Assembly: GCA_050299335.1 (NCBI GenBank)
Contig: JBNKVT010000052.1
Span: 94,079-158,078, forward strand
Source: JBNKVT01 sp050299335
GTDB lineage: Bacteria > Pseudomonadota > Alphaproteobacteria > Rhodobacterales > Rhodobacteraceae
Direction: 5' to 3'
DNA: 64,000 bases
The notes beneath the pieces were generated by a model, which was not told where the DNA came from, made no database searches, and saw only the letters and a program-made list of their open reading frames with translations. The position numbers were made by a program, and so were the translations under genes. This document shows, in pieces, positions 41,422-50,049 of this stretch (position 1 is its first letter; every line of letters starts with the position of its first letter).

Positions 41422-42411
41422 CTACGCCATATCAATGAGATGGCAAGCGGCGAAACGCCCGTTGCCCAAATCCTTGAATTCCGGTGCCTGCTGGCGGCAG
41501 ACATCCATGACCTTCGGACAGCGGGTGCAGAAGTTGCAGCCCCGGGGCGGGTTCGAGGGGCTGGGCACGTCGCCTTGAAGGATGATCCGGCTGCGGGTCG
41601 CCTCCCTGGCCGGGTCCGGTGTCGGAACGGCGGAGAGCAGAGCCTGCGTATAGGGATGCCTCGGATCGCGGTAGAGATCGGCGGCTGGACCCAGCTCGAC
41701 CATGGTGCCGAGATACATCACTGCCACCCTTGTTGCCAGATGCCGGACCATCGACAGATCGTGGCTGATGAACAGGTAGGTCAGCCCGAATTCCGCCTGC
41801 AGGTCCTGCAACAGATTGACCACCTGGGCCTGGATCGAGACATCCAGCGCCGCAATCGGCTCGTCGCAGACAATGAATTTCGGGTTCAGCGCCAGCGCAC
41901 GGGCGATCCCGATCCGCTGCCGCTGTCCGCCCGAGAATTCATGCGGGTAGCGGTCGATATAGCGCCGCGCCAGTCCCACCGCGTCCAGAAGCTCGCGCAC
42001 CCGCGCCTGTCTGTCTTTCCTGGACAGGTTCAAATGTTCGTCCATCGGCTCGGAAATGATCCCGCCGACGGTCATCCTGGGGTTCAGCGAGGCTTGAGGA
42101 TCCTGAAAGATCATCTGCATCAGCGGGCGGTATTTCCTGAGTTTTTCGCCCTCTAGCTTGCCAATCTGATGCCCGTCGATCTCGATCTCGCCTTCGGTCG
42201 GCTCATAGAGCCTGAGCAGGCACCGCCCCACCGTCGATTTCCCGCAGCCGCTTTCGCCGACGAGGCCCAGTGTCTCACCCTCGAAAATATCGAACGAGAC
42301 GCCGTCCACGGCCTTCACCGCCCCGACCCGGCGCCTGAGCAACCCCTTGTAGATCGGAAAATGCATCTTCAGCCCGTCGACGCGGACCAGCGGCTGCGAT
42401 CCGTCAAACAT
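41422..42411 (-). CDS. Peptide ABC transporter ATP-binding protein, OppF/DppF type
   Basis: A 329-residue ATPase with Walker A GESGCGKST, Q-loop QMIFQDPQASLNPRMTVGG, signature FSGGQRQRIGIARALALNPK, Walker B FIVCDEPIAALDVSIQ and H-loop FISHDLSMVRHLATRV. A C-terminal oligopeptide/dipeptide domain ends with a four-Cys cluster in GCNFCTRCPKVMDVC, the usual OppF iron-sulfur or zinc-like site. The gene overlaps oppD by 8 nt. Confidence 0.95.
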   Translation of the reverse strand: MFDGSQPLVRVDGLKMHFPIYKGLLRRRVGAVKAVDGVSFDIFEGETLGLVGESGCGKSTVGRCLLRLYEPTEGEIEIDGHQIGKLEGEKLRKYRPLMQMIFQDPQASLNPRMTVGGIISEPMDEHLNLSRKDRQARVRELLDAVGLARRYIDRYPHEFSGGQRQRIGIARALALNPKFIVCDEPIAALDVSIQAQVVNLLQDLQAEFGLTYLFISHDLSMVRHLATRVAVMYLGTMVELGPAADLYRDPRHPYTQALLSAVPTPDPAREATRSRIILQGDVPSPSNPPRGCNFCTRCPKVMDVCRQQAPEFKDLGNGRFAACHLIDMA

Positions 42412-43408
42412 TCAGCGGCCCTCCTGTCTCCATATCCCAGAAACAGGCCACATCGTGATTGGTCCCGACGTCGCGCCGCTGCGGGTTCTCGCGATGGCAG
42501 CGCTCGAACACGTGCCGGCACCGCGCCGCGAAAGGGCAGGACCCCGGCGCTTCGGTCAGGTTCGGCGGCTGCCCCGAGATCGAGCGCAGCCGCCCGCCCT
42601 CGGCGCCGCCGAAATCGGGCAAGGTCTCCAGCAGCGCCTGCGTATAGGGATGCTGGGGCCGCGCGAACAGCTCGCCCACCGGCGCATGTTCGACGATCTG
42701 GCCGCCATACATCACCATCACCCTGTCGGCGATCCCGGCGACGACGCCGAGGTCATGGGTGATCCAGATGATCGCCATCCCCAGCTTGTGCCTGAGCTCG
42801 CGCACCAATTCGAGGATCTGCGCCTGAATGGTCACGTCGAGGGCGGTGGTTGGTTCATCCGCAATCAGCACCTTCGGCTCACAAGCCAGCGCAATCGCGA
42901 TCATCACCCGCTGGCGCATGCCGCCCGAGAACTGGTGCGGATAATCTTTCAGCCGCTGATGCGCGTCGGGAATGCCGACAAGGTCCAGCAGCTCCGCCGC
43001 TCGGGCGCGGGCCTGTTTCTTCGTCATCTTCAGATGGATTTGCAAGGGCTCGATCAGCTGGAAGCCGACGGTGAAGACCGGGTTCAGCGAGGTCATCGGG
43101 TCCTGAAAGACAAAGCCGATATCGCCGCCCCTGAGCGCCCGCATCTGCGCGTCGTTCATCCGCCGCACATCGCGCCCGTCATAGAGAATTTGCCCGGAAA
43201 CAATCTCGGCGGGCGGGCTCGGCAGCAGGCCCATCAGAGACATCATGGTCACTGACTTGCCCGATCCGCTTTCGCCGACAACCCCCAAAAGCTCCCCCGG
43301 AGCCACCGAGAAAGAGACGTTGTTGACCGCGTGAACCTCGCCGTTCCGCGTCCGAAAAATCGTTTTCAGATCAGATACATCCAGTATGGGCGCAGCCCCA
43401 TCCAGCAT
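42404..43408 (-). CDS. Peptide ABC transporter ATP-binding protein, OppD/DppD type
   Basis: A 334-residue ATPase, first gene of the importer operon. Walker A GESGSGKSVT, Q-loop GFVFQDPMTSLNPVFTVG, signature FSGGMRQRVMIAIALACEPK, Walker B VLIADEPTTALDVTIQ, H-loop WITHDLGVVAGIADRV, and a C-terminal Cys cluster (GSCPFAARCRHVFERC). The start at 43408 is preceded by AGGGG; the upstream in-frame start at 43486 adds an unlikely basic leader. A pair with OppF is needed for transport. Confidence 0.95.
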   Translation of the reverse strand: MLDGAAPILDVSDLKTIFRTRNGEVHAVNNVSFSVAPGELLGVVGESGSGKSVTMMSLMGLLPSPPAEIVSGQILYDGRDVRRMNDAQMRALRGGDIGFVFQDPMTSLNPVFTVGFQLIEPLQIHLKMTKKQARARAAELLDLVGIPDAHQRLKDYPHQFSGGMRQRVMIAIALACEPKVLIADEPTTALDVTIQAQILELVRELRHKLGMAIIWITHDLGVVAGIADRVMVMYGGQIVEHAPVGELFARPQHPYTQALLETLPDFGGAEGGRLRSISGQPPNLTEAPGSCPFAARCRHVFERCHRENPQRRDVGTNHDVACFWDMETGGPLNV

Positions 43409-43567
43409 ATATGGCCCCTGTCGGCAGATACTGCCCGGTCTCACAACGCGCCGGGCTTGGTGATTTTCCTCACTAAACACCAACACTTAGCCCCTGACAA
43501 TCACCAATTCCGGTCTTGACGCCACGGTACAGAGCAGCCACCGTGAGCGCCCGCGACATCGCATTAG

Positions 43568-43588
43568 GTAGGGGGGGGTCACCCCGCC
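43568..43588 (+). repeat. Short GTAGGG-type palindromic repeat, imperfect copy
   Basis: Reads GTAGGG, then a run of G, TCA, CCCCGCC; the central C and one T of the consensus are missing. As at position 1895, GCATTA lies directly beside it, so the similarity extends past the palindrome. Confidence 0.6.
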
Positions 43589-43609
43589 TGCCACCCGGAA
43601 AAGGCCCCC

Positions 43610-43631
43610 GTAGGGCGGGGTTCACCCCGCC
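43610..43631 (+). repeat. Short GTAGGG-type palindromic repeat, perfect copy
   Basis: Exact reverse complement of the copy at 1873-1894. It stands 22 bp from the imperfect copy, in the promoter region between the divergent peptide importer and the M20 peptidase genes. Confidence 0.7.
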
Positions 43632-43678
43632 CCCCACCCAGAAAACCACCCAGGGACCACCCGGCCAGGAGACCCCCG

Positions 43679-44839
43679 TTGAGCCCAACTGCCCAGACCT
43701 CCAAGGACCTCCTTGCCCGCCTCGTCGGATTTCCGACCGTCTCCGCCGACAGCAACCTAGCCCTCATCCACTTCGTCGAAGACTATCTCGCCGATCACGG
43801 CATCGCCTCCCGCCTCGTTCCCAACGAGACCGGCGATAAGGCCTCGCTCATCGCCCATATCGGCCCGGAAATTCCCGGCGGTGTCGTCCTGTCAGGCCAT
43901 ACCGATGTCGTGCCCGTCGATGGCCAGCAATGGTCCTCGGATCCATTCACACTCACGGAACGGAACGGTCGCCTCTACGGGCGCGGCACCTGCGACATGA
44001 AGGGATTCGCCGCCTCGGTTCTCGCGCTAGTCCCCGAGATGCGTGCCGCCGGTCTCAAGCGCCCGATCCAGATCGCGCTGTCCTATGACGAGGAGGTGGG
44101 CTGTTTCGGCGCCCCGCCGATGATCGAGCGCCTCCGGGCCGACCTGCCGCCTGCCTCTGCCGCCATCATCGGTGAGCCGACCGACATGAAGGTCGTCAAC
44201 GGCCACAAGGGCATTGCCGAGCTTCATACCAACATCACCGGCTACGAGGTCCATTCAAGCCTGATGCACAAGGGCGTCTCCGCCGTGATGACCGCCGCCC
44301 GCCTCATCGAATGGATCGCCGCCCGGACGGAGGAAAACCGCGCCGCCGCCGACCCGAGCGACCCCTACGAGCCGCCCTGGTCCACGCTGCATGTCGGCCG
44401 CATCGAAGGCGGCACGGTCCATAACATCACCGCCGGGCATTGCAGCTTCACCGTCGATATCCGCACCCTGCCTGCCGAGTCCACCGAAGACTGGATCGCC
44501 CGCTATTCGGCCCATATCGCCGAAATCGAGGCCGAGCTGAAGAAAACCCGCCCCGAAGCCGCCATCGAAATCGACGTGATCGCGCAAGTCCCCGGCTGCC
44601 GCGCCGAACCCGACGGTGAGGCCGAGGCCCTGGTCCGACGTCTCACTGGCGAGAATGCCTCTTCGGTCGTCTCCTATTCCACCGAGGCCGGGCAGTTCCA
44701 GGATGGCGGCTTTTCCGCTGTCATTTGTGGCCCCGGTTCCATCGAACAGGCCCACCAGCCGGACGAATATCTAGAGGTCGCGCAGCTCGCAGCCTGCGAC
44801 GCCTTTCTCCGCAAGCTGATTTCCCATCTCTCCACCTGA
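43679..44839 (+). CDS. argE: Acetylornithine deacetylase (ArgE-type M20 peptidase)
   Basis: A 386-residue dizinc M20 deacylase. Metal and catalytic residues: SGHTDVVPVDG (H74, D76), GRGTCDMKGF (D106), YDEEVGCFG (E137/E138). The dimerisation domain follows (residues about 175-285, IAELHTNITGYEVHSSLMHKG). ArgE removes the acetyl group of N-acetylornithine in arginine synthesis. Next to a second M20 hydrolase and opposite a peptide importer it may instead act on imported acyl-amino acids. It starts with TTG at 43679, with AGGAGA upstream. Confidence 0.88.
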   Translation: MSPTAQTSKDLLARLVGFPTVSADSNLALIHFVEDYLADHGIASRLVPNETGDKASLIAHIGPEIPGGVVLSGHTDVVPVDGQQWSSDPFTLTERNGRLYGRGTCDMKGFAASVLALVPEMRAAGLKRPIQIALSYDEEVGCFGAPPMIERLRADLPPASAAIIGEPTDMKVVNGHKGIAELHTNITGYEVHSSLMHKGVSAVMTAARLIEWIAARTEENRAAADPSDPYEPPWSTLHVGRIEGGTVHNITAGHCSFTVDIRTLPAESTEDWIARYSAHIAEIEAELKKTRPEAAIEIDVIAQVPGCRAEPDGEAEALVRRLTGENASSVVSYSTEAGQFQDGGFSAVICGPGSIEQAHQPDEYLEVAQLAACDAFLRKLISHLST

Positions 44840-44848
44840 GGAACGCCC

Positions 44849-46021
44849 ATGCCCGTCATCAACCGTTTCGCCGAAATGCTGCCCGAGATCACCGCCTGGC
44901 GCCGCGATATCCACGAGAACCCGGAGCTTCTCTTCGACACCCACCGCACCTCGGCACTGGTCGCCGACAAGCTTCGCGAATTCGGCTGCGACGAGGTCGC
45001 CACCGGCATCGGCCGTACTGGCGTCGTCGGCGTCATCAGGGGCCGCGAGACCGGATCGGGCAAGGTCATCGGGCTGCGCGCCGACATGGACGCCCTGCCG
45101 ATCCCCGAGGCCACCGGCAAGCCCTATGCCTCGAAAACGCCGGGCAAGATGCATGCCTGCGGCCATGATGGCCACACCGCGATGCTGCTTGGGGCGGCAA
45201 AATACCTCGCCGAGACCCGCCGCTTCGACGGCACCGCCGTGGTGATCTTCCAGCCCGCCGAAGAGGGCGGCGGCGGGGGCCGCGAAATGGTCAATGACGG
45301 GATGATGGACCGGTTCGGCATCCAGGAGGTCTACGGCCTCCACAACATGCCCAACGAGGATATCGGCCATTTCTGCATCCGCCCGGGGGCGATCATGGCC
45401 GCCACCGACCAGTTCGTGATCGAGATCACCGGCAAGGGCGGCCACGCCGCGCAGCCCCATGACTGCGTCGACACCACGCTGGTCGCCGCCCAGATCATCA
45501 TCGCCCTGCAATCGATCGTCTCGCGCAATGTCGATCCCATCGGCAACGCCGTCCTTTCGGTCACCACGGTCGCGACCGACAGCGACGCCTTCAACGTCAT
45601 CGCCCACAGCGCCAGACTCACCGGCACCACCCGCACCCTGTCGCCCGAGATCCGCGACCTCGTCGAGACCTCGATGGAGCGCATCGTCTCCCGCACCGCC
45701 GAGGCCTACGGCGCAGAGGCCAAACTCACCTATTTCCGCAACTACCCGGTCACCATCAACACCGATCCCGCCACCGATTTCGCCATCTCCATCGCCCGCG
45801 AAGTGGCAGGCGAGGCCGCCGTTGATCCCGACACGCCGCCGCTGATGGGCGGCGAGGATTTCTCCTTCATGCTCAACGCCCGCCCCGGCGCGTTCATTTT
45901 CATGGGCAACGGACCGGGGGCCGGTGTCCATCACCCGGAATACGACTTCAACGACGATGCCATCCCCTTCGGCTGCTCCTACTGGGCGACGCTGGTAGAA
46001 AAGGGCATGCCACTCGTCTGA
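44849..46021 (+). CDS. M20 family amidohydrolase (hippurate hydrolase-like)
   Basis: A 390-residue M20D metallo-amidohydrolase. Metal ligands are in HACGHDGHTAM (C104, H106, D107, H109) and QPAEEGGGG (E138/E139); a dimerisation domain and the late HHPEYDFNDD His follow. Members cleave N-acyl amino acids, hippurate or indole-3-acetyl conjugates. It begins 9 nt after argE with GAGGAACGCCC as leader, so the two form an operon, divergent from the oligopeptide importer. Confidence 0.92.
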   Translation: MPVINRFAEMLPEITAWRRDIHENPELLFDTHRTSALVADKLREFGCDEVATGIGRTGVVGVIRGRETGSGKVIGLRADMDALPIPEATGKPYASKTPGKMHACGHDGHTAMLLGAAKYLAETRRFDGTAVVIFQPAEEGGGGGREMVNDGMMDRFGIQEVYGLHNMPNEDIGHFCIRPGAIMAATDQFVIEITGKGGHAAQPHDCVDTTLVAAQIIIALQSIVSRNVDPIGNAVLSVTTVATDSDAFNVIAHSARLTGTTRTLSPEIRDLVETSMERIVSRTAEAYGAEAKLTYFRNYPVTINTDPATDFAISIAREVAGEAAVDPDTPPLMGGEDFSFMLNARPGAFIFMGNGPGAGVHHPEYDFNDDAIPFGCSYWATLVEKGMPLV

Positions 46022-46083
46022 GGCCGCCGCGGATCGCTCAGCGTCTGCCTGCAACGGCCACTCCGCCCGGCGAAGACCGCGTG

Positions 46084-46668
46084 TCAGGCTTCCAGCTCGG
46101 CGTCCCAGTAGAGGAAATCCATCCAGCTGTCATGCAGGTGGTTGGGCGGGAATTTACGCCCCGCGTTGCGCAATTGTTCGGGATTGGGTCGTTGCGGCGG
46201 CTTGCGCAGCCGCATCCCGGCCTGTTTCAGGGTCTTGGAGCCCTTTGACAGGTTGCAAGGCCCGCAGGCGGCGACGACGTTTTCCCATGTCGTGCGTCCG
46301 CCGCGCGCCCGGGGGATGACGTGATCGAAGGTCATCTCGCCCTTGGCGCCGCAATACTGGCAGGTGAACTCGTCCCGCAGGAACAGGTTGAACCGGGTGA
46401 ATGCCGTGCTTTTCGCCGGGTGGACATAGTCGCGCAGCACCACCACCGAGGGGATGCGGAACTCGGTCGAGGGGGAGTGGACGACCTTGTCATACTCGGC
46501 GATCACCGTCACCCGGTCCAGAAACGCCGCCTTGACCGCCTCCTGCCAGGGCCAGAGCGACAGCGGCAGGTAGGAAAGGGGCCGATAATCGGCGTTGAGG
46601 ACCAGCGCCGGGTGATCGCGCAGCCCCGAAGGGTTGCGAATGAAGCTCGGATGGTGGCTCGTCTGCAT
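46084..46668 (-). CDS. HNH endonuclease domain protein
   Basis: A 194-residue protein of a conserved bacterial HNH family. The N-terminal domain has ALVLNADYRPLSYLPLSLWP and FRIPSVVVLRDYV. The HNH site follows with zinc Cys pairs C103/C106 (CQYCG) and C135/C138 (CGPCN), DH at 115-116 and Asn130 (ARGGRTTWENVV). Probably a housekeeping nuclease rather than a phage or restriction enzyme; the substrate is unknown. Confidence 0.9.
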   Translation of the reverse strand: MQTSHHPSFIRNPSGLRDHPALVLNADYRPLSYLPLSLWPWQEAVKAAFLDRVTVIAEYDKVVHSPSTEFRIPSVVVLRDYVHPAKSTAFTRFNLFLRDEFTCQYCGAKGEMTFDHVIPRARGGRTTWENVVAACGPCNLSKGSKTLKQAGMRLRKPPQRPNPEQLRNAGRKFPPNHLHDSWMDFLYWDAELEA

Positions 46669-46876
46669 CGCGCTGCCCCGTCGGTCCCCTGTCTTTTCCC
46701 TCTCGCCGGATGTGACACATGGGTGTCACGTTGCCGCAACTATATCTCGCCCCGGTTAACTGGCAAGCCCCTATATGAAGGGGTCATCCGGGCACTTGTC
46801 CGCAATCTGTCAGACTTGGGCAACAGTTTCGTGACGGAACGGGCGGTGGGCAGGGAATCGCGCCGTTTGTGTGGGG

Positions 46877-47659
46877 CTACCAGCGGCCGAGGGGCGCGCG
46901 GATCAAAAGCGAGCACCGGGCGCGGAATTCGGACGGGGCGAGGCGGTTGCTGAGGGCAGCTGCAGGGTCGCTTGCCGCACGGGTGAGGATGGCGGCGGAT
47001 TTCCACGAAGGCAGGAGTGCGGGGGCGGCTTCGCGGGGTATTGCCCGGCGCTGCGCCCGGGCGCGGGCGAGGCGGATAAGCGCGGTTTCGGCGAGGGATT
47101 GGATCATGGGTCCCGGTCGGGCGCCGAGGGGCAGGGGCTTGCGGCCTGCGGCGATGAGGGCCGGGAGGGCTGTGAGGAAGGCGGCGGTGCCGGAGGCGCG
47201 GGCGAGGTCGCGGATCGGGGCTTCCGGGATGGGTGCGGGCGTGGTGATTGCTGCGGCGAGGCGCATGAGGTTGGTGGCGGTGGCGTCGACATAGGTCTCA
47301 AGGGCGGTGAGGGACGGGAAGGGGGCGGGTTCGGTATCGGCACGGCGGGCCTCGATGAGCGTGTCGAAGGGGGCTCGGGGGAGGGCGTGGCGGGAGATGG
47401 TTTCGGCCAGCGGTTGGGCGATTTCGTGCGCACGAGGGGGCTTGCCGTCGAAGATTTCGGCGATGGTGTCGGCCCACCATTGCAGGCGCATAAGGGCGAT
47501 CATCGGCTCGGGCGTGACCCAGGGCGCGCGGGAGACCTCGATGTTGAAGGCGTAGAGTGCCATGAGGCCGGGGCGGGTCTCTGGCGGGGCGAGAAGGGCG
47601 GTGCGGAAGCGATCGGGATCGGCCCTTTGGACAAGGGCGGCGCAGGCATCGAAGCTCAT
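46877..47659 (-). CDS. Squalene/phytoene synthase-family protein (NDUFAF6-like)
   Basis: A 260-residue all-helical protein of the squalene/phytoene synthase fold. The N-terminal ALVQRADPDRFRTALLAPPE, then LMALYAFNIEVSRAPWVTPE and MRLQWWADTIAEIFDG match the alphaproteobacterial NDUFAF6 relatives, which take part in complex I assembly in mitochondria. The Asp-rich DxxxD prenyl-diphosphate sites are not intact (WWADTIAEI only), so it is unlikely to be a carotenoid enzyme. It overlaps the histidine phosphatase gene by 4 nt. Confidence 0.82.
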   Translation of the reverse strand: MSFDACAALVQRADPDRFRTALLAPPETRPGLMALYAFNIEVSRAPWVTPEPMIALMRLQWWADTIAEIFDGKPPRAHEIAQPLAETISRHALPRAPFDTLIEARRADTEPAPFPSLTALETYVDATATNLMRLAAAITTPAPIPEAPIRDLARASGTAAFLTALPALIAAGRKPLPLGARPGPMIQSLAETALIRLARARAQRRAIPREAAPALLPSWKSAAILTRAASDPAAALSNRLAPSEFRARCSLLIRAPLGRW

Positions 47660-48183
47660 GGGAGGCCGTCGAGGGGGAGGCTTGTGGCGGTGCTGCCTTC
47701 GACGCGGAAGAGGCCGGGGGTGCCGAGGCTCTTGAGCGTGTCAAGGGAGGCGCTGAGGCCGAAGCGCGAGAGGATGAGGGTGAGGAGGGCGCCGTGACTG
47801 ACGAAGAGGGTCGGGGCCTTGTCGGCATGGGCGTGGATCGACTGGAGGGCGCGGGTGAGGGCGGTGGCGGCGGTCTCGCCGCCGGGATGGGAGAGGGCGG
47901 GGTCGGCGAAACAGGCGGTGAGCATCTCGGGCCAGGCTTCGGATTGGGTGCCGGAGAGGCGCCATTCGGCGAGGCGGTCGTCGGTTTCCAGCGGAAGGCC
48001 GGTTGCGGCCAGCGGGGCGACCGTGGCGCAGGCGCGGGTATAGGGGCTGGAGACGATTTTTTCGACCCCGAGGGCGGCAAGGGTGGGGACCAGCGCCTTG
48101 GCAGCGCGTTCCCCGGCCTCGGTGAGCGGGGCGTCGGGCTCCTGGCCGGTGGTTTCGCAGTGGCGCAGGAGCCAGAAGATCAT
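47656..48183 (-). CDS. Histidine phosphatase family protein (SixA/PGM-like)
   Basis: A 175-residue phosphatase. The catalytic motif is LLRHCETTGQEPDAPLTEAG, RHC instead of the usual RHG, with His8 as nucleophile. The second Arg is in SSPYTRACATV, and the second His in FVSHGALLTLIL. Substrate unknown. The ATG overlaps the stop of cimA by 4 nt, and its own stop overlaps the next gene, so cimA, this gene and the NDUFAF6-like gene are one translationally coupled operon. Confidence 0.85.
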   Translation of the reverse strand: MIFWLLRHCETTGQEPDAPLTEAGERAAKALVPTLAALGVEKIVSSPYTRACATVAPLAATGLPLETDDRLAEWRLSGTQSEAWPEMLTACFADPALSHPGGETAATALTRALQSIHAHADKAPTLFVSHGALLTLILSRFGLSASLDTLKSLGTPGLFRVEGSTATSLPLDGLP

Positions 48184-49805
48184 ACCGGGGTGGCCTTGTC
48201 GCGGATCAATTTCCAGATGATGGCGTCCTGGAGCGCCTGGAAAGAGGCGTCCACTATGTTGGCCGAGACGCCGACGGTGGACCAGCGGTGGCCCTTGCTG
48301 TCCTCGCTGTCGATGAGGACGCGGGTGACCGCCTCGGTGCCGCCATTGGTGATGCGGACGCGGAAATCGACGAGGTGCATGTCGTCGATATGGCTCTGGT
48401 AGGGGCCGAGGTCCTTGGCGAGCGCGCGGCTGAGGGCGTTGACCGGGCCCTGGTCGGCCATGCTGTCGGGGTCGTGGCTCTCCGACACGCTCATGACACG
48501 TTCGGAGCCGAACCGCGCGACGACCACCGCCTCGGAGACCGTTATCATGTGTTTGAGCGCGTTCTGGCGGCGTTCGATGGTGACGCGGTAGCGCTCGACC
48601 TCGAAGAATTTCGGCAGCTGGCCGAGATGGGCGCGGGCGATGAGCTCGAAACTGGCCGCGGCACTGTCATAGGAATAGCCCCGATCCTCGCGGGCCTTGA
48701 TGTCTTCGAGGATGGCCTGGAGGCGCGGGTCGCCCTTTTCGACGGTGAGACCGGCGAGCGAGAGGCGTTCGCGCAGGTTGGACTGGCCGGCCTGGTTCGA
48801 CATCGGGATGAAGCGTTCGTTGCCGACGGTCTCGGGCGGGATGTGTTCGTAGGTGGTGGGGTTCTTCAGGATGGCCGAGGCATGGAGCCCGGCCTTGTGG
48901 GTGAAGGCCGAAGCGCCGACGTAAGGCGCTGCTGCGTTGGGAACGCGGTTGAGGATGTCGTCGAGGAGGCGCGAGATTTCGGTGAGCTTGGGGAGCGCGT
49001 CGAGGGAGATGCCGGTTTCGAAACGGGACGCGAACGGCTCCTTCAGCAGCAGCGTCGGGATGATCGAGATGAGGTTGGCATTGCCGCAGCGCTCGCCGAG
49101 GCCGTTGATGGTGCCCTGGACCTGGCGGGCCCCGGCGGTGATGGCGGCCAGCGACGAGGCGACGGCGGTCTCGGTGTCGTTATGGGTGTGGATGCCGACA
49201 TGGCTGCCGGGGATGCCGGCGTCGATGACGGCCTTGACGCCTTGTCGGATGTCCGGGGGCAGGGTGCCGCCATTGGTGTCGCAAAGGACGATCCAGCGGG
49301 CACCGTTGTCGTAGGCGGCCTTGCAGCAGGCGATGGCGTAGTCGGGATTGGACTTGAAGCCGTCGAAGAAATGCTCGGCATCGTAGAGCGCCTCGCGGCC
49401 CTGGCCCGTGACATGGGCGAAGGAGGCGGCGAGGTTTTCGAGGTTGTCTTCGAGGGTGGTGCCGAGGGCTTCGGTGACGTGGAAGTCGTGGGATTTGCCG
49501 ACGAGGCAGACGGCGGGGGTGTTGGCGTTCATCACGGCAGCCAGCACGTCGTCATTGGCCGCCGACCGGCCCGAGCGCTTGGTCATGCCGAAGGCGGTGA
49601 AGGTGGCGCGTGTCTGGGGCCGCTGCTCGAAGAAGTCGCTGTCGGTGGGGTTGGCGCCGGGCCAGCCGCCTTCGATATAGTCGAGGCCGAGGGCGTCGAG
49701 GGCCTGGGCGATGCGGATCTTGTCCTCGGTCGAGAAGTCGACGCCGTGGGTCTGCTGGCCGTCCCGGAGGGTGGTGTCGAAGAGGTAGAGGCGTTCTTTG
49801 GTCAT
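48180..49805 (-). CDS. cimA: Citramalate synthase
   Basis: A 541-residue member of the DRE-TIM/HMGL family that condenses acetyl-CoA with pyruvate to (R)-citramalate, a threonine-independent route to isoleucine. The N-terminal barrel has FDTTLRDGQQTHGVDFS (the DTTLRDG metal motif), YIEGGWPGANPTD, WIVLCDTNGGTLPPDI and VGIHTHNDTETAVASSLAA (metal His pair). After a linker, the C-terminal LeuA regulatory dimer domain (about 415-530) gives isoleucine feedback. The length and the GGWPGANP motif distinguish it from 2-isopropylmalate synthase. Confidence 0.92.
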   Translation of the reverse strand: MTKERLYLFDTTLRDGQQTHGVDFSTEDKIRIAQALDALGLDYIEGGWPGANPTDSDFFEQRPQTRATFTAFGMTKRSGRSAANDDVLAAVMNANTPAVCLVGKSHDFHVTEALGTTLEDNLENLAASFAHVTGQGREALYDAEHFFDGFKSNPDYAIACCKAAYDNGARWIVLCDTNGGTLPPDIRQGVKAVIDAGIPGSHVGIHTHNDTETAVASSLAAITAGARQVQGTINGLGERCGNANLISIIPTLLLKEPFASRFETGISLDALPKLTEISRLLDDILNRVPNAAAPYVGASAFTHKAGLHASAILKNPTTYEHIPPETVGNERFIPMSNQAGQSNLRERLSLAGLTVEKGDPRLQAILEDIKAREDRGYSYDSAAASFELIARAHLGQLPKFFEVERYRVTIERRQNALKHMITVSEAVVVARFGSERVMSVSESHDPDSMADQGPVNALSRALAKDLGPYQSHIDDMHLVDFRVRITNGGTEAVTRVLIDSEDSKGHRWSTVGVSANIVDASFQALQDAIIWKLIRDKATPV

Positions 49806-49886
49806 AGGGCTGCCCCTTCGCTACAGGATATCGCCGCGGGCGAGACTGTTGGAAACTCACGCATATAGCGGCCACACAGGCCAGGG

Positions 49887-50026
49887 CGACCAGCCCGGGC
49901 CGCGCCCGACCCTCCCCACGGGAGGGCGCATTGCAATGTCGGGGACACGCGGTGACGGCGGAAGTTGGTTGCACCATAAAGTGACCTAGCGGGACCTTCG
50001 GAGAAGCGCCCACCCAGGGTCGGGCG
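49887..50026 (+). repeat. Dispersed intergenic repeat, copy B
   Basis: Plus-strand partner of the repeat at 10209-10360 (minus). It fills most of the 244-bp gap between cimA and cysS. See copy A for the shared blocks. Confidence 0.65.
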
Positions 50027-50049
50027 CGTCCCTCGTTTTGGAGCGGGGG

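Noticed and set aside
46669..46876. Possible small gene between the HNH and NDUFAF6-like genes
   Set aside because: Only short Arg/Gly-rich frames without start signals.
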